Source: a virus. From it: 33,022 bases of DNA. The notes below the pieces were generated by a model. It did no database searches. It saw nothing but the letters and a program-made list of their open reading frames with translations, and was not told the DNA's origin. Positions 21,969 to 31,300 of this stretch are shown in pieces. Positions within the stretch are counted from its first letter, which is position 1; each line of letters begins with the position of its first letter. Location: the IMG/VR virus record IMGVR_UViG_3300030106_008108, positions 16,383 through 49,404 of that record; one strand, given 5' to 3'. A program made the translations under genes and the position numbers.

Positions 21969-24900
21969 TTATTGGTGAAGATCACTTTCGTCCTCAAGAG
22001 GGGGAGGTGGATCTTTTACTACTTCTAGATTTTCAACATCTTTTCTTTCGCCATAAACCACATAAAAATAATTAAGAGGTTGCGTGGTATTAGATCCTAC
22101 GCATATGTCTCCATTATAATCTATCCTATCAACGTAAATACTTTGATTAGGTCCGATTGGAGTTACATCAACAGTCATAGAATCAATATGAACTAACCCT
22201 GACCAATATTCTGGAGCTTGTATGCCAGTTTCTTGTGATTTACCTCTAAAGTAAACTCCATTTTCTGGACCCTCAAGACAAGCATGAATTAATCTTTTGT
22301 CAGATTGTGTGGGGTGCTGAATATTAAAAGATTTAACAGTAGATGAAATAGTTCCATTAACATCAAAAGTAGAACCTGGATTGTCAGTACCTATACCAAC
22401 TCTACCTGCGCTGGTGATACGCATTCTCTCCTTAGCGTTGCTTGTGCCATCCCAAGGTGAAGTAGTATTTACTGAAGTATAAAAAGCAATAACAGTTGCT
22501 TGATTGAAGCTTGAAGAGCCGCCTCCAAAACTAATGAAGTTATCACTGCTTTTACTTATTGAAGAAAATATGTTAACATCTTCCTCAGCGTTGGTGTAGT
22601 GTCTACCCAACATCCTATGCAGTTTGTCATTACTGTTTGTTGTGTTATCTGCAATTCTATATGTTCCAACAACATCTAAAGCATGGGCTGGACTGCTGTT
22701 GTTTATACCTACAGCATCTTCAGATACGTCTACATATAGTGTGTCTGTGTCTATAAAAAAATCTGAATTAGTATCAAATCCTCCTTTTAGAGTATTTCCT
22801 TGGCAAAAACGTATTTGTTGAGAAGTGGCTGAATTTAAAAAGGTTTTACCATTACCATCTTGCAATAGAGCGTATTTAGATCCTGCACTAGCAGTTACGT
22901 CGATGTGATGGAATCCAGCATGGTCATCATGACCTACGGTTCCCATACTAGCTAGGCCGATATTAGCATAACCCAGATCATGATTTGTCTCACCTTTGCT
23001 TATATCTAAACCGCTTCCAGAAATTACACCTGTAACTTGAAGCATTGTGGCAGGACTAGTTGTCCCTATACCAACATGACCATCAGTATTAATGGTAATC
23101 TGGTTAGTATTATTAGTCTGTAAATGAAATTTATTAGCTCCTTGAGTTCCTACAAATCCTTCAGTGAGAGCTTTGATATTAACTATTGCACTGTTCCCCT
23201 CTGCTCTTATCTCGGCTCCATTGCTTGTATCTTTAATTTGTAAAACTTTTCTACCAGCAGATGTTGCTTCAGGATTATCTGTTCCTATGCCGACATTGCC
23301 ATCAGAATTTATAGTCATGCGGGTTTGCCCTGCTGCTCCAAAGGATAAGTTGTTTGTGCTATGGCTATATTGCATATAACCCCTGTAAGCTGCATCCCCT
23401 ACTGTGCCATCAGCAAAATAAAGATAACCTGCATTATTATCTTGAGAGAAGATGGTCATACCTTCTGCCCCTGCGCCATCTCCAATAACCAATCTATTAG
23501 CATTAGAATGAAAATTTACCGCTCCAGTTGTACCCATGCCGATTGTGCCGCCATGATTAATTCTCATACTTTCGTACAAATCTCCTGGGCCATCAGTTCC
23601 TCTAGTAAAGAAGGATAAGCCTTGATAATCTCCATCAGCTCTTTCAGATGCCGCTGCAATCATCACTCTACGACGACCCCCATCCAACCAACTAATCGAA
23701 CCAAAGTTTTTGTTGCCGCCACCATCAGTGAATAAAACTATACTGTCCTGCCCAGTAGGATTCATTGATGCAGACCCATCCCCGTCAGAAACAGAATTAG
23801 TATTATAGATATGTAATTTTCCACTTCTTGGACTAGTTGTTCCTATACCTACAGTTCTAGTGTCCTCCTTAATGTACATTGCCGCACTAGGAGAAGCCGA
23901 AACACCTACATCAAATTGCAAGGACGCATCACTTTGTATTTTTGCTTGCGTAGCTTGATTTCTAAAATAAATGCTTCTATCGGTGCTTCCTGCACTATCC
24001 AACCTCATGTTGCCGCGCAGGTCGAGTGTGGTTCCTGGACTATTCGTTCCTATACCTACGTTACCCTCTTTGATAATCATATCAACAGTACCATCTTCAT
24101 CGTCATTATTACGAGCAAATGTTATACTGTCATTAGTTCCATCATTATCTGTATCATAATTAATATGTAGAGAGCCTTTGGCGTTTATAGAAGAAGTATT
24201 AGTGCCTAAGAAATCAATTTGTTGTCTTGATGATCCTCTTGTAGTTATTTCTACTCCATCTGCGTCATCTCTAAAAACTGCAATACTGTCTGAAATAGAG
24301 CCAGAAACTTCTAGTTTCGATGATGGAATTGAGCTTCCTACACCGACACATCCATTACCTAAAATATCAAAAACTGGGCCATTTGAATTTTTAACTTCTA
24401 AAATTTCTCTACTATCAGAAGTAGTGGCACTTTCAAGAAGTAAAACATTTCCGTTAGCTGAGGTTGATATCGTAGCAACCGCGCCAGCGCCTTCATTCCA
24501 AGCAGAGTTAACACGTAAGGTTTGTATATTTGTAGTGCTTTTTATATGTAAAGGTGCATCTGGATTATCCGTTCCTATTCCAACATTACCACCGTTGAAA
24601 TAACTCTCTCCATCGGATTCAATTACAGCTTTTGGCGTTCCTCCAGCATTATTAATCGTAAGTTGGCCAGCCTCACTTGATGCTCCAAGGTTTATAATCT
24701 GTATATTAGAACTATTAGTTCTTGAAATTGTTCCTTTTACGGTCAGTACATGTGGAGCAACATCTGTCCCTACACCAACATTACCATTTGCCAGTATTCT
24801 TATTCTTTCAGTATCATTAGTGTCGAAACGAAGGTATCCGTTTTCTCTATTAACTATTCCAGCATCACTATCTGAAACAAAAATTTCTAAACCTTTATCA

Positions 24901-27900
24901 GCAGCGTAAGTAGTTGTGCTGTTTGCTAATTGTATTAAAGCATTAGTTGAACTACTAGCGACACTCAAATTACGAGCAGCACTATTTGTCCCTATGCCGA
25001 CATTACCTCCTGTGATAAAAGATGCCGAATTATTTACTAAAGATATACTACTTCCGACATTTAATGCTGCCGCTGCTGATCCATCATCTCCTATGCTTAT
25101 ACTTGGAGCATCGCTAGTGTTTGGCGATATTTTAACCATTTCTGATTCATCAGTAGGCGCTCCACCATTATAAGTGCCGAAATAAGTATGTATAGATTTA
25201 GCTAAAAGGTAATTAGCAGAGCCATTAAGCATATTCCTATATAAGATAAGAGGAGCTAAATCACTAGCAGAACCATCACTAGGTCTAATTTGTAAAGGAG
25301 GGTTGGGTGAGTTTTTTTGAATTTCTAATGCATTTGAGGGATTAGTTGTTCCTATTCCTACATCTCTAGAAGTTTTTTTGATAGTTATCGCAGCGGTTCC
25401 TGCGCTTTTTGTCCCATCAACTATTCTAAAATCAAAACCTCCTGCCCCATAACCATAAAGTCCTGCAAACCAGTGGTTATCAAGTTCAAGTCCTTGAAAC
25501 TGACCAGCTGCTGAATCTGTCAGAAAATAAGCCCCAGCGGTTGATTTAGAAACAATACGAGAATCATTTGTTAATCTCTCAACAATCAGTCCATAAGTAT
25601 TACCAGAGCCGACTATTTGAACATCAGCCGTGCTTGAAGTTATTCCTGTATTATATAGATCTAAACGCGCTGCTGGAGAATCTGTTCCTATACCAACATT
25701 AGCAGTATCTCTATCAATCGTAATTACTTTTGTATCATTCGCAAATGTTGTGTCGCTAGTTTTATGAACTCCAATATTAAATTTGTTTGATGATCCATCA
25801 TATTGCAGAAAACCACCTTGATGGACATTTCCTTCTACCAGCCTTAACAAAGCTCCAGTTTCGTTATTGTTTATACAATGAATGCTTGCGGTGGCACTAT
25901 TATCATCACTGCTATATACAGTAAGATCGCTCAATGGAGTAGTAGTTCCTATACCAACATGACCATCAGTATTAATAGTAATTCGGTTGCTATTATTAGT
26001 CTGTAAATGAAATTTATCAGCTCCTTGAGTCCCTATAAATCCTTCAGTGAGAGCTTTGATATTAACTGTCGAGCCGTTTCCCTCTGCTCTTATTTCTGCT
26101 CCATTGCTTGTATCTTTAATTTGTAAAACTTTTCTACCAGCAGATGTTGGTGAAGGATTATCTGTTCCTATACCGACATTACCAGCATTAAAATATGAAT
26201 CTCCATTGCCAGCTATATAGTTAGTTATGGTTCCACCATTATTTCTTACTAAAACAAGACCATGACCATTGCTATCATTACCAATATTAAATGTTCTCGT
26301 CCCAGCGGCATTTTCTGAACGGAAAGTATCTCTAGCGTTAGCTTCGTTTCTTACCGCCATCACTCCCGCAGCATCGTCTGCTATTACTTCTAGTTTAAAG
26401 TTTGGATTATTAGTTCCTATACCAACTTTACCAGCAGTATCGATACGCATAAACTCCGTATCGGTGCTTCCAGCCGTTCCAAGGAATATAAACCCTCCGT
26501 TAGCAGCATTAGCTCTAGAGTAGAGATAAGTATATACTCCAGCTTTTTCTATTACACTATAATGATCTGATAAATCAGAATCTGTTAATCTTATAGTAGC
26601 TTCTGATGCAGCTATCTCTAGTTCTGCATTAGGATTAGTTGTTCCAATACCAACATTACCGTTGGTTCCGTCAATGGTTAAAGCATCATTAGTTCCAAGC
26701 GCACTACCTCTGGCAATTTTAAAATTCTTACTATGACTCTCATCAGTCCCTATCGTAAATCCAAATGTGCCATTATGAGAGAAACTGATAGATGCATCAG
26801 CAGTTGTTGTAGAGTCTATTAAAACATTTGCAGCTCTGGTATTACTTTGGTTATCAATGTGGAGGGTGTGAGTTGGACTATTTGTTCCAATACCAACACC
26901 ATCAGACGTAATTGTAAGTTCTTCTCGACCAGTGACAAAAAGCTTATGAGCTGTTACCCCATCTGCCCCTTTGGACATTTGGTAATCAGTGCTTACAAAT
27001 GAGCCATCTGCTTGACGAGTATTAATATTTAATGCTCCACCAGCAAGCTGAATATCAGTTACATTAAATGTGCTAGTTGCATCAGTTTCTTCTAAGAAAA
27101 TATTTGGGTTTGCCGCATATACATGGAGTTTAGAATTTGGACTATTTGTTCCTATGCCTACATCACCACCTGTAATGAAACTATCACCATCTGATGCAAA
27201 TCTAATATTTTCGCCAAGGCCATCATATATAGCTAATCTTCCAGCAGAAGATTCGTTATTGTTTATAGCAACTCCATTTGTATGACTAGTTTTAATATGA
27301 AAATGACCTCCACCTTGTTGCAAGACAGTGTTTCTTCCAGCAGAGCTAGTTAATGCAATTCTAGATTCGCTACCATACACATCTAGTAATTGTGTTGGAG
27401 AGGTTGTTCCTATACCTATATTATTTGTTGTAGTGTTTCCATTGTCAGTAACGTTTTGCAATGTAAGTGATGCTGCCGCATCTCCTGATACAAGATAAGG
27501 TTTTCCGTCAAGTGCGGTAATTCGATTGCCGATACCAGTACCTAAAAAGTTACCTGATCCAGAGATATTTCCAGCTACTTGAAGTTTTTCATCTAGGGGA
27601 TCACTCATTCCTATACCAACTCTAGTATTTGAATCGACGGTTATTACTTCGGCTCCATTAGTAACTATCGCAAGTCTATTGGGGCCACTTAAAGCTTTAT
27701 AACCCCAATAGTTACCTCCAGCAGTGTAAAGGTCATGAAATATAAAACCATCTGCATCACCACCAACGCCAGCTAAAACTCCAGCATCCTTAGCTTGTAT
27801 ACTACCTGCGACATCAAGTTCGTGAACAGGAGCTGAGCTTCCTATACCAACATTGCCATTGCTAAGAACCCTCATGCCTTCAATAGTCCCTGCGCTTGTC

Positions 27901-28304
27901 CCTACAAATAAAGCCAAGTGAGTTGAAGCGGATGCCCCACCATCAACAGCATACATACCTGCAAATTCCTCACCTTCATTACCTAAACTTAGACCGCCTA
28001 TAATATTGTTATTTGTGTTGCTTCCGTTACTAAAGCCAAGTTTTGCCCCAATGTTGGAGGTGGCTATAGTCTTAGTCATCGCTGTGACCGCAGAACCATC
28101 TTGCCCAACGGCTGTCGCTTTTAAATGAAGAGGACTTGTTGGATTACTTAATCCTATTCCTACATTACCACCAGTAATAAAACTATTTCCCCCATTTCCA
28201 TGCAGCCTTATTGAAGCTGAATTAAGATTAATTGCTGATCCACTAGGATCATTATAGTTAAACTCTAAAATGCCTGATTCTGGGCTTATAACAATATTAG
28301 ACAT
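21969..28304 (-). CDS. giant tail fibre/adhesin with about 24 GNVGIGTxxP repeats
   Basis: The 2111-residue protein is a chain of about two dozen units, each starting with a strand like GNVGIGTxxPxxxLxV followed by 50 to 100 residues of beta-rich, Gly/Ser/Asn/Thr-rich sequence. Such repeats are known from phage and bacterial tail-fibre-domain proteins that form long trimeric fibres. The C-terminal 135 residues form a distinct domain: SFNIQHPT, then LEGPENGVYFRG, PEYWSGLV, TVDVTPIGP and VYGERKD, then an acidic/proline tail. The classical endosialidase chaperone motif (S74) is not seen. Two repeat units are near-copies of each other (23063-23297 and 25946-26180). The ATG follows the stop of the preceding fibre gene by 9 bases. 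Codon composition is richer in G and C than the replication genes. It probably binds receptors at the host surface. Confidence 0.85.
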   Translation of the reverse strand: MSNIVISPESGILEFNYNDPSGSAINLNSASIRLHGNGGNSFITGGNVGIGLSNPTSPLHLKATAVGQDGSAVTAMTKTIATSNIGAKLGFSNGSNTNNNIIGGLSLGNEGEEFAGMYAVDGGASASTHLALFVGTSAGTIEGMRVLSNGNVGIGSSAPVHELDVAGSIQAKDAGVLAGVGGDADGFIFHDLYTAGGNYWGYKALSGPNRLAIVTNGAEVITVDSNTRVGIGMSDPLDEKLQVAGNISGSGNFLGTGIGNRITALDGKPYLVSGDAAASLTLQNVTDNGNTTTNNIGIGTTSPTQLLDVYGSESRIALTSSAGRNTVLQQGGGHFHIKTSHTNGVAINNNESSAGRLAIYDGLGENIRFASDGDSFITGGDVGIGTNSPNSKLHVYAANPNIFLEETDATSTFNVTDIQLAGGALNINTRQADGSFVSTDYQMSKGADGVTAHKLFVTGREELTITSDGVGIGTNSPTHTLHIDNQSNTRAANVLIDSTTTADASISFSHNGTFGFTIGTDESHSKNFKIARGSALGTNDALTIDGTNGNVGIGTTNPNAELEIAASEATIRLTDSDLSDHYSVIEKAGVYTYLYSRANAANGGFIFLGTAGSTDTEFMRIDTAGKVGIGTNNPNFKLEVIADDAAGVMAVRNEANARDTFRSENAAGTRTFNIGNDSNGHGLVLVRNNGGTITNYIAGNGDSYFNAGNVGIGTDNPSPTSAGRKVLQIKDTSNGAEIRAEGNGSTVNIKALTEGFIGTQGADKFHLQTNNSNRITINTDGHVGIGTTTPLSDLTVYSSDDNSATASIHCINNNETGALLRLVEGNVHQGGFLQYDGSSNKFNIGVHKTSDTTFANDTKVITIDRDTANVGIGTDSPAARLDLYNTGITSSTADVQIVGSGNTYGLIVERLTNDSRIVSKSTAGAYFLTDSAAGQFQGLELDNHWFAGLYGYGAGGFDFRIVDGTKSAGTAAITIKKTSRDVGIGTTNPSNALEIQKNSPNPPLQIRPSDGSASDLAPLILYRNMLNGSANYLLAKSIHTYFGTYNGGAPTDESEMVKISPNTSDAPSISIGDDGSAAAALNVGSSISLVNNSASFITGGNVGIGTNSAARNLSVASSSTNALIQLANSTTTYAADKGLEIFVSDSDAGIVNRENGYLRFDTNDTERIRILANGNVGVGTDVAPHVLTVKGTISRTNSSNIQIINLGASSEAGQLTINNAGGTPKAVIESDGESYFNGGNVGIGTDNPDAPLHIKSTTNIQTLRVNSAWNEGAGAVATISTSANGNVLLLESATTSDSREILEVKNSNGPVFDILGNGCVGVGSSIPSSKLEVSGSISDSIAVFRDDADGVEITTRGSSRQQIDFLGTNTSSINAKGSLHINYDTDNDGTNDSITFARNNDDEDGTVDMIIKEGNVGIGTNSPGTTLDLRGNMRLDSAGSTDRSIYFRNQATQAKIQSDASLQFDVGVSASPSAAMYIKEDTRTVGIGTTSPRSGKLHIYNTNSVSDGDGSASMNPTGQDSIVLFTDGGGNKNFGSISWLDGGRRRVMIAAASERADGDYQGLSFFTRGTDGPGDLYESMRINHGGTIGMGTTGAVNFHSNANRLVIGDGAGAEGMTIFSQDNNAGYLYFADGTVGDAAYRGYMQYSHSTNNLSFGAAGQTRMTINSDGNVGIGTDNPEATSAGRKVLQIKDTSNGAEIRAEGNSAIVNIKALTEGFVGTQGANKFHLQTNNTNQITINTDGHVGIGTTSPATMLQVTGVISGSGLDISKGETNHDLGYANIGLASMGTVGHDDHAGFHHIDVTASAGSKYALLQDGNGKTFLNSATSQQIRFCQGNTLKGGFDTNSDFFIDTDTLYVDVSEDAVGINNSSPAHALDVVGTYRIADNTTNSNDKLHRMLGRHYTNAEEDVNIFSSISKSSDNFISFGGGSSSFNQATVIAFYTSVNTTSPWDGTSNAKERMRITSAGRVGIGTDNPGSTFDVNGTISSTVKSFNIQHPTQSDKRLIHACLEGPENGVYFRGKSQETGIQAPEYWSGLVHIDSMTVDVTPIGPNQSIYVDRIDYNGDICVGSNTTQPLNYFYVVYGERKDVENLEVVKDPPPPLEDESDLHQ
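23063..23297 (-). repeat. intragenic duplication in the second fibre gene, copy A
   Basis: About 235 bases match 25946-26180 (offset 2883) at roughly nine of ten positions by eye. Both encode the segment with RKVLQIKDTSNGAEIRAEG, then VNIKALTEGF, then FHLQTNN and TINTDGHVGIGTT. The level of identity is far above that between other repeat units, so the copy is recent or is kept alike by gene conversion. Confidence 0.85.
25946..26180 (-). repeat. intragenic duplication in the second fibre gene, copy B
   Basis: This is the partner of 23063-23297. Differences are mostly single-base changes at third positions plus short clusters that change GNGSTVN to GNSAIVN, FIGTQGAD to FVGTQGAN and NNSNRI to NNTNQI. 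Both copies start and end within the repeat signature encoding the VGIGT strand. Confidence 0.85.
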
Positions 28305-28313
28305 CTTATTTTA

Positions 28314-31300
28314 TTACACTTTTAATGGTTCAATTTCTAACCTATCTATATCTTTACGTTCTCCGTAAATTACATAATCAAAAGAACCCTCGATCCCTCC
28401 AATTTTTATTAATTTATTTGATTTTTTAATTATAAATAAGTCTTGTTTTTTCCCAATTGGGGTTAGATTTACAGTTATTGAGTCCTCATAGACAAGATTT
28501 GACCAGTATTCTGGGAGCTTTATTGTTTCTTTATCTGTTGTCCCTCTGACATAAACTCCGTTTTCTGGACCCTCTAAAGATGCGTACTGGAGTTTTTTGT
28601 TTTCTTTTGTTGGGTGATCAATAAGGAAAGATTTACTTGTTGCTGAGAAGTGGCCGATAACATCAAGAGCATTGCTTGGACTGGTTGTCCCTATACCAAC
28701 ATTACCTGCCGATGTTATTCTAATTTTTTCTGAACCCGCTGTGCTTATGGATAAAGAATCATCTGCATGTCGATAGTCAAATGCGCCTCTTTGTTCAGCA
28801 TCAGAATCTCCAAAAAATAAACTAGATCTACCTGCATTTCCAGCTAAAATAGCCATGCTCGCATAATTACCTGCGCCCTGAGTCATGTCTACGGTAAGCA
28901 TAGTACCTCCACCTAATGATGGTGCGCTATCTCCTCCTCCAACTGAAAGAAGTGCAGCAGGACTATCTGTTCCTATGCCAACTTTACCGTCTTTTGCAAT
29001 ATGTAATCTGACATTAGATCCGCTAGTGTGTAAATTATATGTTCCAGGAGAAGAATTGGCACTTCCTGCATAAAATCTAAAACCGTTAATTAACTGGGTT
29101 CCTGCACTACCAAAATCTATGTAATTACTATTAGCCGTAATGAGAGGTCTTGCATAACTAGTAGAGAAAGCGCCAAGCAATCCTCTACCAGCAGTACTCA
29201 TGAATATAGAGCCAGCCTGATTATCTGTTCCAGCCCAACTATTGTCACCTTCGACTAGCATAGACCCTTGGACATCAAATTTTGCATCTGGAGTATCAGT
29301 TCCTATTCCAACGTTACCCTCTGCTGTGAATCTTGCTACTTCATCCGCAGCAGCATTGCCACTTGTAGTAATTCTTACATAATCTCCTGCTATTTTTAAT
29401 GGATGAGCAGAGGATGTGTCAAAATCAGAGGCGAGTATTCTAGCTTCATTTCCAACAGATGATTGAATTTGAATAGCGTCATTATTAGAAGTGGTTCTTA
29501 TTCTTACATAACCATCATTAACTTGCACTGCATCTGATCCATCTCCAACAACGTGAAGACTTGAGACTGGACTAGTTGTTCCTATACCGAGACGGTTATT
29601 AGTTAAATCTACAGTTAAATTACCAGTGCTAGCTCCTTTGTTGGGTCCAATAGAAAATCTATTATTTTCAGCAGAAAGAATACCAGAAGTATCATCATCT
29701 TGTATTAGAATACTAGCATTGTTGTCATTTGATTTAAAATGAGCAAGGATATCAGAATTACTTTCTACATTTAAATTGTAAGTTAAAGTATCTGTTCCTA
29801 TGCCAACATTATTAGTAAATCTTCCATAATCTATGTAAGAACTACCATATCTAACACTAGATGTTCCAAGGTTTGCTCCACCATCTGTTACAGGTCGAAG
29901 ATCAGCATAATGGCGACCATCATAATATTTATCAATATAATATTGACCACCATAAGATAAATTATTACCAGCAGCATAATCTGCTGCATAAAAATTATTG
30001 ATTCTAAAATAATTTCCCGCTCTAGCTAAACTATATCTAATTCCACTAATCGCGTCCGATCCGCCAGAGTTTGTGCCGACTCTAGAAATGACTGCTGTTT
30101 CGGCGTTATCTGATAAATCTATAAGCTGTTGCCAGCCGCCAGTTCTAGCAACTTCTATTTTTACATGAGTAGCTCTAAAAGAATTAGAACCAAAAATAAC
30201 TCCCACTTGTGCTCCATAATCTAAAGTTACTAAATTTTGAAACATTAACTCAACAACACCAGTCCCTGTTGCATTGGTTCCATTTGGGCCAGAGTCAGTA
30301 TACCAACTGCCTACTGTGTGGTTGTTAGCTTGAAATGCCCTATCAAAATCTCCAGTTTCTGCTTCATTACTATAAGTATAAGACCCCTCACTGCCACCTC
30401 TAGTCTTAAATATTCCAGAGGTGCTCATAGTAACACCGTCCCATTCAGTAAATCCAGCTAGATCGTTAAGGACTAAAGCATTTTGAAAACCATAATCCTC
30501 TGTAGATGTGTTGGCAAAATAACCCTCTAAAGTTGTTGCTCGCCCTGGGTTATTGCCCATAAATCCTTTTATTCCTCCACCTTCTGGATCTTGAGATCTT
30601 ATAGTTCCAGCAACATCTAAAGCGTAAGAAGGACTAGTATCGTTAATACCAACATAACCGTCAGTTTTTGTGATAACAAGCTTTGGACTTGATAAGGCAT
30701 CATTAGAATCATCGAACGCAAAGTAAGTTTGCCCATTAGGTATACCTAATCGCCAAGCAGATGCTCCTGCTCGCTCAAATTTTTGGTTAACCACGCCTCC
30801 ACCAACGTTAGTTAAGTGCAAGGTCGCATCAACACTGTCTTCATTGATACCAACTCTATCGTTAGATGCATCTACATATAATGTGTCAGTATCAACAGCT
30901 AATGCTCCTGCGCTAGTGTTTGTTATTGATATGGCATTTGTTGTAGTTGCTCCATTGTCAGTAACATCTTGCAGTGATGCTGCCGCATCTCCTGATAAAA
31001 GGTATGGGACACCGTTATTAGTAATTCTATTATCAACTCCAGTTCCCAAAAAACTATTCGATCCAGAGACAACTCCTTCTACATGAAGTTTTACACCTGC
31101 CACACAATCGGTAGTTCCTATACCAACTGGGGTGTCATTTTCTCCATAAGGAGCTAATTGAATTTCTCCTACATTTCCTCCATTGTATGGCACGATTTGG
31201 AACTTACCTGCACTTAATGTTCTCTGATAAACATAATTGGTAGCGCTTGAACCCCAAGATAAAGCTGAACTTGAAGATCCATTGGCATCTCGTAATGAAA

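Noticed and set aside
21969-22400. Endosialidase-type intramolecular chaperone (peptidase S74) at the fibre end
   Set aside because: The typical S-D-x-R-x-K-E-N start and catalytic Ser/Lys pattern are not visible; the end domain is a different conserved type.
22624-28000. Plus-strand open frames opposite the fibre genes
   Set aside because: They are antisense shadows of the repeat-coding frame, share its periodic words, and have no plausible starts or families.
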